DNA of 13,839 nucleotides from positions 1-13,839 of the forward strand of contig CALCEB010000267.1 in the NCBI GenBank assembly GCA_937900045.1, read 5' to 3'. The stretch is from an uncultured Acidobacteriota bacterium. Its GTDB lineage: Bacteria; Acidobacteriota; Terriglobia; UBA7540. The number at the start of each line of letters is the position of its first letter. Position 1 is the first letter of the stretch. This document shows positions 1 through 6,365 of the stretch, one piece after another. Under the pieces are notes generated by a model, which saw only the letters and a program-made list of their open reading frames with translations, did not search any database and was not told the DNA's origin. The translations under genes and the position numbers were made by a program.

Positions 1-690
1 ATCTTGATATGGCCTTACAACTGTGATACCATACTAGTAACTAGTCGTTACTGTCGCGTCAAGTAAATTCCCCCTCGCCGGAGAGACGGGGCTCTTTGCA
101 GAGGGAGCAATTTGATGAGTTCAAGACCCACGCCTCATTGCAACGAGCCGTTTTGGACCTTCGTAGTGCCTTCCCCAAACCCGGCGGCTCTTAGGATTAT
201 CAGTCCAACGGGGATTGTCGATCTGGATAAAAGCAGAATTGCTCAAAATGGCTCCCTCACTTCAGGTCAAATGCAGAACATTGGAAGCGAAAAACAAGGG
301 GTGAAAGCGGGCACGCGCCCCAATTGCGGGAATCGAGCCCAGTCATGCTCGATCGTGCCGGTGATTCCTCAATCTCGAAGAACTGTACGTAAGCCAAACG
401 AACCCAAATCACTTAACTTCTTAATAATCAAAAGGATGATCTCAATTCATCAAAAACCAACCCAGATAGCATATCTATATTTATATGAGATAGTTACTGG
501 TGATCGACCCCCGTTTTTTAGTCAATTTAGAAGGAAGCTGGTCTTTTACTATTGCAGAATTAAGATTCTCCAGGACAAACGGGCTCTATCTAGGCCTTTT
601 GACGGAGCATCCCTTGCCAACTTGATCGGTCAAAGAGAAAAAGGCGGCATGAGGTCAATCCTGGAATATCTGCAACGGGAAAAAATATAA
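1..690. other. Region without a recognisable gene
   Basis: No gene here can be identified. An open frame runs from TTG 112 / ATG 115 to 690 on the + strand (about 191 residues), and GAGGGAG at 101-107 sits at ribosome-binding distance from ATG 115. The predicted protein, however, has no recognisable motif, many scattered Arg, Ser, Pro and Cys residues, and codon use unlike the neighbouring genes, so I do not call it. The stretch from about 420 to 560 is clearly more AT-rich than the rest of the window. At 33-52 there are two copies of ACTAGT seven bases apart and an inverted repeat AGTAAC/GTTACT (36-41 and 47-52), possibly a small operator. The region may be decayed or acquired DNA. Confidence 0.5.
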
Positions 691-705
691 AGGTAGTATT
701 GCCTC

Positions 706-735
706 TTGTAAATTGTTATTGATTGGGTTAAATTG
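706..735 (+). promoter_or_regulatory. Putative promoter and repeat operator upstream of the MocR/PdxR gene
   Basis: TTGTAA (706-711) and TAAATT (729-734) are separated by 17 bases and each matches 4 of 6 positions of the sigma-70 consensus. The same bases contain two direct copies of TAAATTG (709-715 and 729-735), 20 bp apart, or about two helical turns. MocR-type regulators commonly bind spaced direct repeats, so this could be an autoregulatory site overlapping the promoter. The same heptamer is absent from the pdxS upstream region. The call is inferred from spacing and repeats only. Confidence 0.35.
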
Positions 736-772
736 GACCGGTGATTCAGACCGCGAATGACCGGCGTCGAAG

Positions 773-2281
773 ATGATTACTCTTGATCCAAACCGGCACG
801 AGCCGCTCTATATTCAGATCCGCGAGCAGATTCGCGGTCAAATCCAGAGTGGCGCTCTCCAGGCCGGAGACCGTTTGGCTCCCAGCCGCGAGTTGGCGCG
901 CACTTTGGGTGTGCACCGCACCACCGTGGGTAACGCTTATGCCGATCTTGAAGCTCAAGGCCTAATCCGTGGCGACGTAGGGCGGGGCACTTACGTTCTG
1001 CCCTCTTCCATCGAGGAAGCGCCGGAAGCCGCTACACCTAGCGCCGCATTTTATTGGGAAAGCCTGTTCACCAAAGGACCGCAGGACGATTCGCTTCCCC
1101 GTCTGCTGGCCAGCGCGCAGGAAGCGGGCGTCATCTCCTTCGCTGTAACTCACGGTCCGTTGGATCCGGATCTGGCGGAGATGGTCCGGCGCGTCACCAA
1201 CGCCGTGCTGCGGCGGGAAGGCGCCCGCCTGTTGCAGTACGGATCGAGCGAAGGTTATGCCCCGCTCAAGACCTATCTTCAAGAGCAGTTGCGTGGCGAT
1301 GGCATTACCGCCGGGGCGGACGAAATCTTGATCACCAACGGCTGCCAGCAGTCGCTCGATTTGTTGCGGCGCGTTCTGGTTGAGCCGGGTGACGGGGTGG
1401 CGTGCGAAAATCCGGCCTACACTGGACTTTCCAGCATTTTTAACGCGCCTTCCGCGCGCTTGGCAGGAATTCCCGTAGGGCCGTCCGGCATAGACCTGGA
1501 CCGTCTGGTTGCCGTTTTGGAGCGCCATCGTGTGAAGCTGATCCTGGTAAGCCCCAACTTTCAGAATCCCACGGGCCGCACCTTGCCGCTCGAAGCGCGG
1601 AAGAAGCTGCTGGAAATTTCCGGCCGCTATCAAGTTCCCGTGTTGGAGGATGACATTTACGGGGCGCTTCGCTTCCAAGGACCCCCGCTGCCTTCGCTCA
1701 AATCGCTCGACCGCACTGGCTTAGTGGTTTACCTAAACAGCTTTTCAAAGGTCGGGTTCCCGGGCTTGCGGGTGGGATGGGTGGTGGGCTCGCGCCCGCT
1801 AATTGAGCGGCTGCGGCTGGCCAAGCAGCAGGCGGACCTTCACACTAACATGCTGGGCCAGGCCGTGCTGGAAGAATTAGGCAAACGGGGCTTGCTTGAA
1901 AAAGTCATGCGCAAGGCTCGCGCCATTTACGCCCAGAAGTTGGGCGTGCTGCGCGCCGCGGTGGAGGAGCGATTTCCGGAAGAAGTGCAGTGTTTTTACC
2001 CGGAGGGCGGCATGTCCGTCTGGATAACTTTACCCGCTGGACTCAATTCCATGGACCTGCTCGCCAAGGCGCGCGAGCAAGGCGTGATTTTCGCGCCGTC
2101 GCGTTATTTCTATTTTCAAGAAGCGCAGGATAACGGCCTGCGTCTTTGCTTCTCCGCCCTTTCGGTCGAAGAAATCGGCAAAGGCATTCAGATTCTGGGC
2201 GATGTCCTGCGGAACGAAATCCGCCGGGGCGGCACGGGCCGCAACGCCAGTAGTGTAGCAGCAGGGATGGCGTTGGTATGA
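773..2281 (+). CDS. pdxR: MocR/PdxR-type GntR-family regulator with aminotransferase-like domain
   Basis: This is a 502-residue transcription regulator of the MocR subfamily. Residues about 9-77 form a GntR winged-helix DNA-binding domain (GDRLAPSRELARTLGVHRTT and the GRGTYV wing). Residues about 110-480 form a type I aminotransferase-like domain: NFQNPTG with Asn265 and Pro266, EDDIYG with Asp294 and Tyr296, and SFSK with the PLP-binding lysine Lys326. Such proteins usually sense PLP rather than transaminate. ATG 773 is the only start, because a TGA lies in frame at 758-760 with no alternative between. No clear ribosome site precedes it. Position just upstream of pdxS on the same strand suggests it controls PLP synthesis, as PdxR does for pdxST in Gram-positive bacteria, although there the genes are usually divergent. 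The family call is firm; the pdxR role is inferred from context. Confidence 0.88.
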   Translation: MITLDPNRHEPLYIQIREQIRGQIQSGALQAGDRLAPSRELARTLGVHRTTVGNAYADLEAQGLIRGDVGRGTYVLPSSIEEAPEAATPSAAFYWESLFTKGPQDDSLPRLLASAQEAGVISFAVTHGPLDPDLAEMVRRVTNAVLRREGARLLQYGSSEGYAPLKTYLQEQLRGDGITAGADEILITNGCQQSLDLLRRVLVEPGDGVACENPAYTGLSSIFNAPSARLAGIPVGPSGIDLDRLVAVLERHRVKLILVSPNFQNPTGRTLPLEARKKLLEISGRYQVPVLEDDIYGALRFQGPPLPSLKSLDRTGLVVYLNSFSKVGFPGLRVGWVVGSRPLIERLRLAKQQADLHTNMLGQAVLEELGKRGLLEKVMRKARAIYAQKLGVLRAAVEERFPEEVQCFYPEGGMSVWITLPAGLNSMDLLAKAREQGVIFAPSRYFYFQEAQDNGLRLCFSALSVEEIGKGIQILGDVLRNEIRRGGTGRNASSVAAGMALV

Positions 2282-2290
2282 GCGCTTCGC

Positions 2291-2393
2291 CTGTCACTCT
2301 GAGCGAAGCGAAGAGTCCCCGCATTACATTCGAAGCAAAATGGCTGGGATTCTTCGCTGCACTCAGAATGACAGCGAAGAACTCAGAGTGACA
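2291..2393. repeat. Intergenic palindromic repeat of acidobacterial type
   Basis: The left arm (2292-2317, beginning TGTCACTCTGAGCGAAGCGA) pairs with the right arm (2348-2373, ending CACTCAGAATGACA) over 26 bases with four mismatches. A third, inverted partial arm follows at 2382-2393 and matches the first 12 bases of the left arm exactly. From memory, close variants of TGTCATTCTGAGCGAAGCGA are scattered through intergenic regions of many acidobacterial genomes, so this is probably one copy of a non-autonomous dispersed repeat. It fills most of the gap between pdxR and pdxS and could fold in mRNA, perhaps limiting readthrough from pdxR into pdxS. Confidence 0.75.
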
Positions 2394-2449
2394 ACCCTAT
2401 TGAGATTAGGAGATAACCTTCAGGTCTCTCATCAAACAAGGAGGACGCA

Positions 2450-3337
2450 ATGTGGGAATTCGATCAATCGATGAAATTGAAAGTAGGGCTGGCGGAAATG
2501 CTCAAAGGCGGAGTCATCATGGACGTAACCACCGCGGAGCAGGCCAAAATCGCGGAGAATTCAGGCGCCGTGGCGGTGATGGCGCTCGAGCGCGTCCCGG
2601 CCGACATCCGCAAGGAAGGCGGCGTGGCGCGGATGGCCTCGGTGCGGATCATCAAGGAGATTATGAACGCCGTCACCGTTCCGGTGATGGCCAAGGCGCG
2701 CATCGGCCATTTTGCGGAGGCCCAGGTGCTGGAAGCGGTGGGCGTGGACTACATCGATGAGAGCGAAGTGCTGACGCCGGCCGATGAAGAACACCACATC
2801 AACAAATGGTCTTACAAAGTGCCATTCGTTTGCGGCGCTCGCAACCTGGGTGAGGCTTTGCGGCGCATTGGTGAAGGCGCGGCCATGATCCGCACCAAGG
2901 GCGAGGCGGGCTCCGGCAACATCGTGGAGGCGGTGCGCCACCTTCGCGCCATCACCGGTGACATCCGCAAAATCGCCAGCCTACGGGATGAGGAGCTCAT
3001 GGCGCAAGCCAAGGAACTGGGCGCGCCTTACGAGCTGGTAAACTGGGTGGCGAAGAACGCCAAGCTGCCGGTTCCCAATTTCTCCGCAGGCGGCATTGCC
3101 ACACCGGCGGACGCGGCGCTGGTGATGCAGCTTGGGGCAGAGGCCGTGTTCGTGGGGTCCGGAATCTTCAAGTCCTCAGACCCGGAAAAGCGCGCCAAAG
3201 CCATTGTCCGCGCCACCACCCATTATACTGAGCCGCAAGTCGTCGCCGAATGCTCCGAAGAATTGGGCGAAGCGATGCGCGGCCTCGACGTGGCCAAGCT
3301 CAAGCCCGAAGAGCTGCTGCAAACGCGCGGATGGTAG
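2450..3337 (+). CDS. pdxS: Pyridoxal 5'-phosphate synthase lyase subunit PdxS
   Basis: PdxS builds pyridoxal 5'-phosphate from ribose 5-phosphate, glyceraldehyde 3-phosphate and ammonia; the ammonia comes from the glutaminase PdxT. In the family it forms a cytoplasmic dodecamer. The 295-residue protein matches the family length and is a full-length TIM barrel. Asp25 (VIMDV), Lys82 (VMAKARIGH), which forms the Schiff base with ribose 5-phosphate, and Lys150 (MIRTKGEAGSGN), which takes over later intermediates, are all present. The phosphate-binding GSGIF (236-240) and the C-terminal LGEAMRG are also intact. The start is fixed by AGGAGG at 2439-2444, five bases before ATG. The gene lies 168 bp after pdxR. 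pdxT is not adjacent but 1.8 kb downstream, which is unusual. Confidence 0.97.
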   Translation: MWEFDQSMKLKVGLAEMLKGGVIMDVTTAEQAKIAENSGAVAVMALERVPADIRKEGGVARMASVRIIKEIMNAVTVPVMAKARIGHFAEAQVLEAVGVDYIDESEVLTPADEEHHINKWSYKVPFVCGARNLGEALRRIGEGAAMIRTKGEAGSGNIVEAVRHLRAITGDIRKIASLRDEELMAQAKELGAPYELVNWVAKNAKLPVPNFSAGGIATPADAALVMQLGAEAVFVGSGIFKSSDPEKRAKAIVRATTHYTEPQVVAECSEELGEAMRGLDVAKLKPEELLQTRGW

Positions 3338-3426
3338 CTGGGATTCACAAGGATTGATGATAGCGGGCTTGGTTAATTCCGCCGCCACGCTTTCAATGGC
3401 CAACCCTAGCACAGAGTGGAGCGTGC

Positions 3427-3626
3427 GTGAAATTTCGAGATGTCATTCGAGTCATCGAGCGAGACGGATGGAAACTCGTCAGGACACAAGGCAGTCATCA
3501 GCAGTTTAAGCATTCTATCAAGCCTGGGACGGTGACTGTGGCGGGCAAGCCCAATTTGATGTACCGCCAGGCACGCTTAACAGCATTCTGAAGCAAGCGG
3601 GCCTGAAGGGAAGAGAGACACAATGA
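3427..3626 (+). pseudogene. hicA: HicA-type toxin gene, frameshifted
   Basis: Starting at GTG 3427 (GGAG five bases upstream), the frame encodes VKFRDVIRVIERDGWKLVRT, then QGSH with the catalytic-type histidine His24, then KPGTVTVAGKPNL. This is a typical HicA mRNA interferase N-terminal part. At 3558-3559 one base is missing: the frame runs on to a stop at 3589-3591, whereas inserting a single G restores DVPPGTLNSILKQAGLKGRE ending at TGA 3624-3626. The repaired gene would be 66 residues, normal for HicA, and its stop would overlap the hicB start as ATGA. The toxin is therefore probably inactive, losing the last helix. The lost base is one of a GG pair, so a sequencing or assembly error is a real alternative. 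Confidence 0.85.
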
Positions 3627-3829
3627 GATACTTGGTGATTTTGGAAAAGGGCGCAAACAGCTTTGGCGCTTACGTTCCTGATTTGCCGGGTTGCGCCGTG
3701 GTCGCGGAAACGCGCGAGGAAGCGTTAAGGCTTATCAGGGAGGCTATGGCACTCCATATCGAGGGCTTGCGCGAAGACGGCTCCCTTGTTCCCGAACCAG
3801 CCTCCACGACGGAATACGTGCAGGTGTGA
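3623..3829 (+). CDS. hicB: HicB-family antitoxin (partner of the broken hicA)
   Basis: This 68-residue protein has the compact HicB fold signature: an N-terminal strand (MRYLVILEK), then GAYVPDLPGCAVVAETREEA (residues 15-34), then a helix to about residue 50. It is the short form with no separate DNA-binding domain after the core. HicB antitoxins bind HicA and block its RNase activity. The start ATG 3623 overlaps the ancestral hicA stop by four bases, which implies translational coupling. Because hicA is frameshifted, this antitoxin may now be an orphan, perhaps kept for cross-neutralisation or drifting. The unrelated hicBA pair lies 185 bp downstream and converges on it. Confidence 0.85.
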   Translation: MRYLVILEKGANSFGAYVPDLPGCAVVAETREEALRLIREAMALHIEGLREDGSLVPEPASTTEYVQV

Positions 3830-3878
3830 AATCAATGCGGCCATGCTGATCGTGGTCAGCCGCCTTATTATGGGCAAG

Positions 3879-3956
3879 GACCTGGGCGAGTCGATGCGCG
3901 GTATCGACGTTTCCAAGCTCGATCCCAAAGAATTACTGCAAACGTAGGGATGGTAA
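3879..3956 (+). pseudogene. Remnant of a second pdxS 3' end
   Basis: Twenty-six codons here read LGESMRGIDVSKLDPKELLQ, then T, a stop (TAG 3945-3947), G, W and a final TAA. They align without gaps to the last 26 codons of pdxS (3260-3337), where the protein reads LGEAMRGLDVAKLKPEELLQ-TRGW. By my count 60 of 78 bases match, so this is not a fresh duplication. The Arg codon of the terminal TRGW has become TAG. Upstream, GTCAGCCGC at 3855-3863 could be a scrap of the preceding pdxS segment, but the alignment is lost there. It is either the tail of an old tandem pdxS or a gene end displaced when the intervening hicA-hicB DNA arrived. Confidence 0.85.
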
Positions 3957-4013
3957 GATTGTAGAAGAGAGTTAGCGGATGTGTGACGGAGGCCACCACC
4001 GAGAACTGTTAAT

Positions 4014-4232
4014 TCAAAGAAGGCTGAGGAATTCTCCTTCGGTCAACCCGGCGCGTTTGACTTGGGAACGCAAGAGAAAAGGCGAAACCTCGCGGTGCAG
4101 AGGGATAACAAGAACCGGGAATCCCAGTTTTTTCAAGGTTACGTGGCTGCCCTCGGCCTTTCCCGCCACAAAGCCAGCTCTTTCGAAAGCTTTTACTGCT
4201 TTGCGGCCGGAGACCCCGGCGAGGTGTTTCAA
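4014..4232 (-). CDS. hicA: HicA-family toxin
   Basis: This 72-residue protein carries the HicA dsRNA-binding-like fold: SGRKAVKAFERAGF, then GSH with the catalytic-type His30, then VIPLHREV, and a final helix RAGLTEGEFLSLL. HicA toxins cleave mRNA and tmRNA and are held in check by HicB. The start is TTG at 4232-4230, overlapping the hicB stop in TTGA, so it is probably translated by coupling. The order is antitoxin first and toxin second, opposite to the pair at 3427-3829, and the protein is of a different subtype, so the two pairs are independent acquisitions. The usual PGTLRS before the last helix reads PFLLRS, a divergence that could affect folding. The frame is otherwise intact. Confidence 0.87.
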   Translation of the reverse strand: MKHLAGVSGRKAVKAFERAGFVAGKAEGSHVTLKKLGFPVLVIPLHREVSPFLLRSQVKRAGLTEGEFLSLL

Positions 4233-4456
4233 GCGCGAACCTCGACTTGGCTGATAAGAACCTCGGGGATTTCTGTTGGTCCCCCAGGCGGCATGGCTCT
4301 GAGATAGGCGACGATAGCCTTCCGCACACTCTTGAGCGCTGCCTCCACAGTCTTGCCTTGGGACATGCAGCCTGGAAGTTGAGGTACGTCCGCGACGTAC
4401 CCGTCATATTCAGGATCAAAGATCAGGTTGACCAGAAAACGTTGTTTTTCTCGCAT
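4229..4456 (-). CDS. hicB: HicB-family antitoxin
   Basis: This is a 75-residue HicB core protein. After a strand (RFLVNLIFDPEYDGY) come VADVPQLPGCMSQGKTVEAA (residues 21-40) and a helix KSVRKAIVAYLRAM, the classic short HicB pattern. The C-terminal tail (IPEVLISQVEV) is the short strand expected to end such proteins; no DNA-binding domain follows. It is the first gene of the pair and overlaps hicA by four bases. The start at 4456 has only a weak ribosome site. The 95-bp gap to the divergent osmC-like gene presumably holds both promoters; TGTAAAAT just upstream (about 4471-4464) could serve as a -10 element. Confidence 0.87.
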   Translation of the reverse strand: MREKQRFLVNLIFDPEYDGYVADVPQLPGCMSQGKTVEAALKSVRKAIVAYLRAMPPGGPTEIPEVLISQVEVRA

Positions 4457-4551
4457 GGGCTCATTTTACACGAAAAGGCTCCGGTTGCGCCGGGCCAACG
4501 GCGCGACATGTCCCTGCGAATCATTCATCCTAAATTCATGCGGAGGTTTTG

Positions 4552-4980
4552 ATGCCAGCACGTAATGCAGAAGCAGAATGGAAAGGCAATTTGATCGAAG
4601 GCCAGAGCACGATGAAACTGGGCAGCGGCGCTTTCGAAGGAAATTACTCCTTCAAGTCCAGGATGGAAAATGGCCCGGGCACCAATCCCGAGGAGCTGAT
4701 CGGCGCCGCGCACGCCGGATGCTTTTCCATGGCGCTTTCGGCAGGCCTTGCCAAGGGCGGCTTCTCGCCCAAGCGCGTTCACACCAAGGCCGCTGTTCAT
4801 TTCGATAAAGTGGGCGACGGTTTCTCCATCACCCACATTGACCTGGAAACCGAGGCTGAGATTCCTGGAATTGACAACGCCAAGTTTCAGGAATTTGCCG
4901 AGGGCGCGAAGAAAGGCTGCCCGGTTTCAAAAGCCCTGACGGGGACTACCATCAACCTGAAAGCCGAGCTGGTAAGCTGA
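4552..4980 (+). CDS. OsmC-family peroxiredoxin
   Basis: This 142-residue OsmC/Ohr-family protein is probably a thiol peroxidase reducing organic or fatty-acid hydroperoxides in the cytoplasm. The two redox cysteines are in their family contexts: Cys57 in AAHAGCFSMAL and Cys123 in KKGCPVSKAL. Arg38 and Glu47/Glu48 (NPEEL) are placed like the residues that activate the peroxidatic cysteine. The arrangement resembles OsmC, annotated YhfA/OsmC-like in many genomes, more than Ohr. ATG 4552 is chosen over TTG 4549 because GGAGG at 4542-4546 lies five bases before it. It sits between the hicBA pair, which is divergent, and pdxT, which is codirectional and 150 bp away. PLP synthesis and peroxide stress are sometimes linked, but no functional tie is shown here. 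Confidence 0.92.
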   Translation: MPARNAEAEWKGNLIEGQSTMKLGSGAFEGNYSFKSRMENGPGTNPEELIGAAHAGCFSMALSAGLAKGGFSPKRVHTKAAVHFDKVGDGFSITHIDLETEAEIPGIDNAKFQEFAEGAKKGCPVSKALTGTTINLKAELVS

Positions 4981-5130
4981 CCGGTGTCCGGGACAACTTC
5001 GTCAAAGCGTGACGACTCCGGTTGACAAAAGGCTACAGCAGCAGACCAGGGCGTCGGTCATGCCGGGATCGCAGCCCTTTTCGGCGGCTTTTGTTGCTGA
5101 GGGCCCATGCCGGTCTCGGAAATAACTTGA

Positions 5131-5712
5131 ATGACCAACAACGGAACGCCCATTGGAATTCTTGCGGTGCAGGGTGATTTCACCCTGCACGCGCGGATGC
5201 TCGAAAAAATCGGAATTCCCTACCGGCTGGTAAAGCACGCAGCCGAGTTCAGGGAGATTTCGGGCCTTATTCTGCCCGGCGGCGAAAGCACCACCATGCT
5301 CAAATTTCTGGCTGAGGAGAAATTGGACACAGCCATCCGGCAATTTGCGGCGGCCGGAAAACCCATTTTCGGAACCTGCGCGGGAACCATCCTGCTGGCT
5401 CAGGAAGTGTTGAACCCGCCGCAGGAGCGCCTGGGCTTGATTGATATTACGGTGGAAAGAAACGGCTACGGCCGCCAGATTGATAGCTCGATCCAACAGG
5501 GCGACTTGCCGGAACTGGCGGACCACCCGGTGGAAATGGTCTTCATTCGCGCGCCCATCATCCGGCGGGTGGGCGAGGGAGTGCGCGTCCTGGGCCGCGT
5601 GGATGGTCAGCCAGTGCTGGTCGAGAAAGACAACGTGCTAGCTGCGACTTTCCATCCGGAGCTCACCCCGGATGAGACCATTCATCGGTACTTCATCAGC
5701 AAAGCGCATTGA
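5131..5712 (+). CDS. pdxT: Pyridoxal 5'-phosphate synthase glutaminase subunit PdxT
   Basis: PdxT is a class I glutamine amidotransferase that hydrolyses glutamine and channels ammonia to PdxS. The 193-residue protein is complete. The catalytic triad is Cys83 in FGTCAGTILLA, His175 and Glu177 in ATFHPE. The oxyanion-side loop LPGGEST (48-54) and the N-terminal IGILAVQGDF strand, which contacts PdxS, are also present. The start ATG 5131 has only a weak ribosome site, consistent with loss of the translational coupling usual when pdxT directly follows pdxS. The 150-bp leader shows an 11-bp palindrome (TGTCCGGGACA, 4985-4995) but no convincing promoter. It may be read from the osmC-like gene's promoter. 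Confidence 0.97.
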   Translation: MTNNGTPIGILAVQGDFTLHARMLEKIGIPYRLVKHAAEFREISGLILPGGESTTMLKFLAEEKLDTAIRQFAAAGKPIFGTCAGTILLAQEVLNPPQERLGLIDITVERNGYGRQIDSSIQQGDLPELADHPVEMVFIRAPIIRRVGEGVRVLGRVDGQPVLVEKDNVLAATFHPELTPDETIHRYFISKAH

Positions 5713-5766
5713 ATAGAAAACTAACAAAAGGCCGTAAACTCGAGGACTGATGCTGGCCCCCAATGG

Positions 5767-5808
5767 GTAGTGGGTAAGTTTGCTGTAGCGGCGAAAACGT
5801 ACCACTAC
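5767..5808. repeat. Dispersed intergenic repeat, copy 1
   Basis: TAGTGGGTAAGTTTGCTGTA and the next six bases (5768-5793) match 11501-11526 at 23 of 26 positions. The 11-mer TGCTGTAGCGG (5781-5791) also occurs inverted at 11629-11639. Here the element ends in an inverted GTAGTGG/CCACTAC pair (5767-5773 and 5802-5808). It lies in the 155-bp gap between pdxT and the next gene; the rest of that gap holds nothing I recognise apart from the ribosome site of the downstream gene. Confidence 0.65.
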
Positions 5809-5867
5809 TCACCATCGCCACAGCCTGCAACCCAATTCGATATCCGTTTCAAGAGGGAGAATGAAAC

Positions 5868-6317
5868 ATGCGTGAACACCCAGACCATCATGACGCCGAA
5901 TTGCTCTTGCGCCTTTACGAGCTTCGCCGCGAAGAAAAATTGCGACAGGCGCGGGATTGGATCATTGCTGATTTCGAGGCGGCTTCGGTTGATGAATTGT
6001 TTAAGAAATATCCTCGCGGTTCAAAGGAAAACACCTTCTACCGGATGGTGGTTGGCTACTGGGATATGGCTGCGTCCATGGTCAACAACGGCCTCATCAA
6101 GGAAGAGTTCTTCTTTGAAAACACCCAGGAATTCTGGGTGGCATGGCTTCGCGTCAAACCGCTGGTGGCGGATATGCGAGGAATGTTCAAAAACCCGTAT
6201 TTCCTGAAGAACCTCGAAACTCTCGCTGAAAAATTCGAGAATTGGATGGGGCAGCGCGCTCCCGGAGCTCTGGAAGTGATGCAGCAAAGATTACAAGCTG
6301 CCAGAAAACCCGCATAA
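5868..6317 (+). CDS. Conserved protein of unknown function (DUF4760-like)
   Basis: This 149-residue protein appears all-helical and cytoplasmic, with no signal peptide or membrane segment. The N-terminus is highly charged (ELLLRLYELRREEKLRQARD, residues 11-30). A central motif YWDMAASMVNNGLIKEEFFF is followed by FWVAWLRVKPLVADMR and a C-terminal NPYFLKNLETLAEKFENWM. From memory this resembles proteins common in Acidobacteria and the DUF4760 type, but I could not verify that and no function is known to me. The start is supported by GAGGGAGA at 5853-5860, seven bases before ATG. It converges with the sugar-isomerase gene across the terminator at 6340-6362. Confidence 0.8.
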   Translation: MREHPDHHDAELLLRLYELRREEKLRQARDWIIADFEAASVDELFKKYPRGSKENTFYRMVVGYWDMAASMVNNGLIKEEFFFENTQEFWVAWLRVKPLVADMRGMFKNPYFLKNLETLAEKFENWMGQRAPGALEVMQQRLQAARKPA

Positions 6318-6339
6318 ATAATGGCGCCGATCCAGGCCG

Positions 6340-6362
6340 CAAAAAGTCTGCCCGGGCAGAGG
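6340..6362 (-). terminator. Intrinsic terminator of the dehydrogenase/SIS unit
   Basis: Read on the - strand, just after the SIS gene stop (6368-6366), there is a perfect 14-bp palindrome TCTGCCCGGGCAGA (6360-6347) followed by CTTTTTGC. A GC-rich hairpin followed directly by a T run is the standard Rho-independent form. On the + strand the T run is absent, so it serves mainly the - strand transcripts. Confidence 0.7.
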
Positions 6363-6365
6363 AGA

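Noticed and set aside
332..353. ATCGAG/CTCGAT inverted repeat and tRNA T-arm-like sequence nearby
   Set aside because: The stem is short, no cloverleaf can be completed and the T-loop consensus is not met.
112..690. 191-192 codon open frame on the + strand with a GAGGGAG site upstream
   Set aside because: No recognisable motif, irregular composition and codon use unlike the neighbouring genes; treated as non-coding pending homology evidence.
962..1678. 238-codon open frame antisense to pdxR
   Set aside because: It is a shadow of the strongly conserved MocR coding sequence.
5022..5050. TTGACA at 5022-5027 as a -35 box for pdxT
   Set aside because: No acceptable -10 box lies 16-18 bases downstream (ACCAGG at 17).
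5071..5095. Possible terminator AGCC...GGCTTTTGTT after the osmC-like gene
   Set aside because: The stem is only four base pairs with a nine-base loop, too weak to call.
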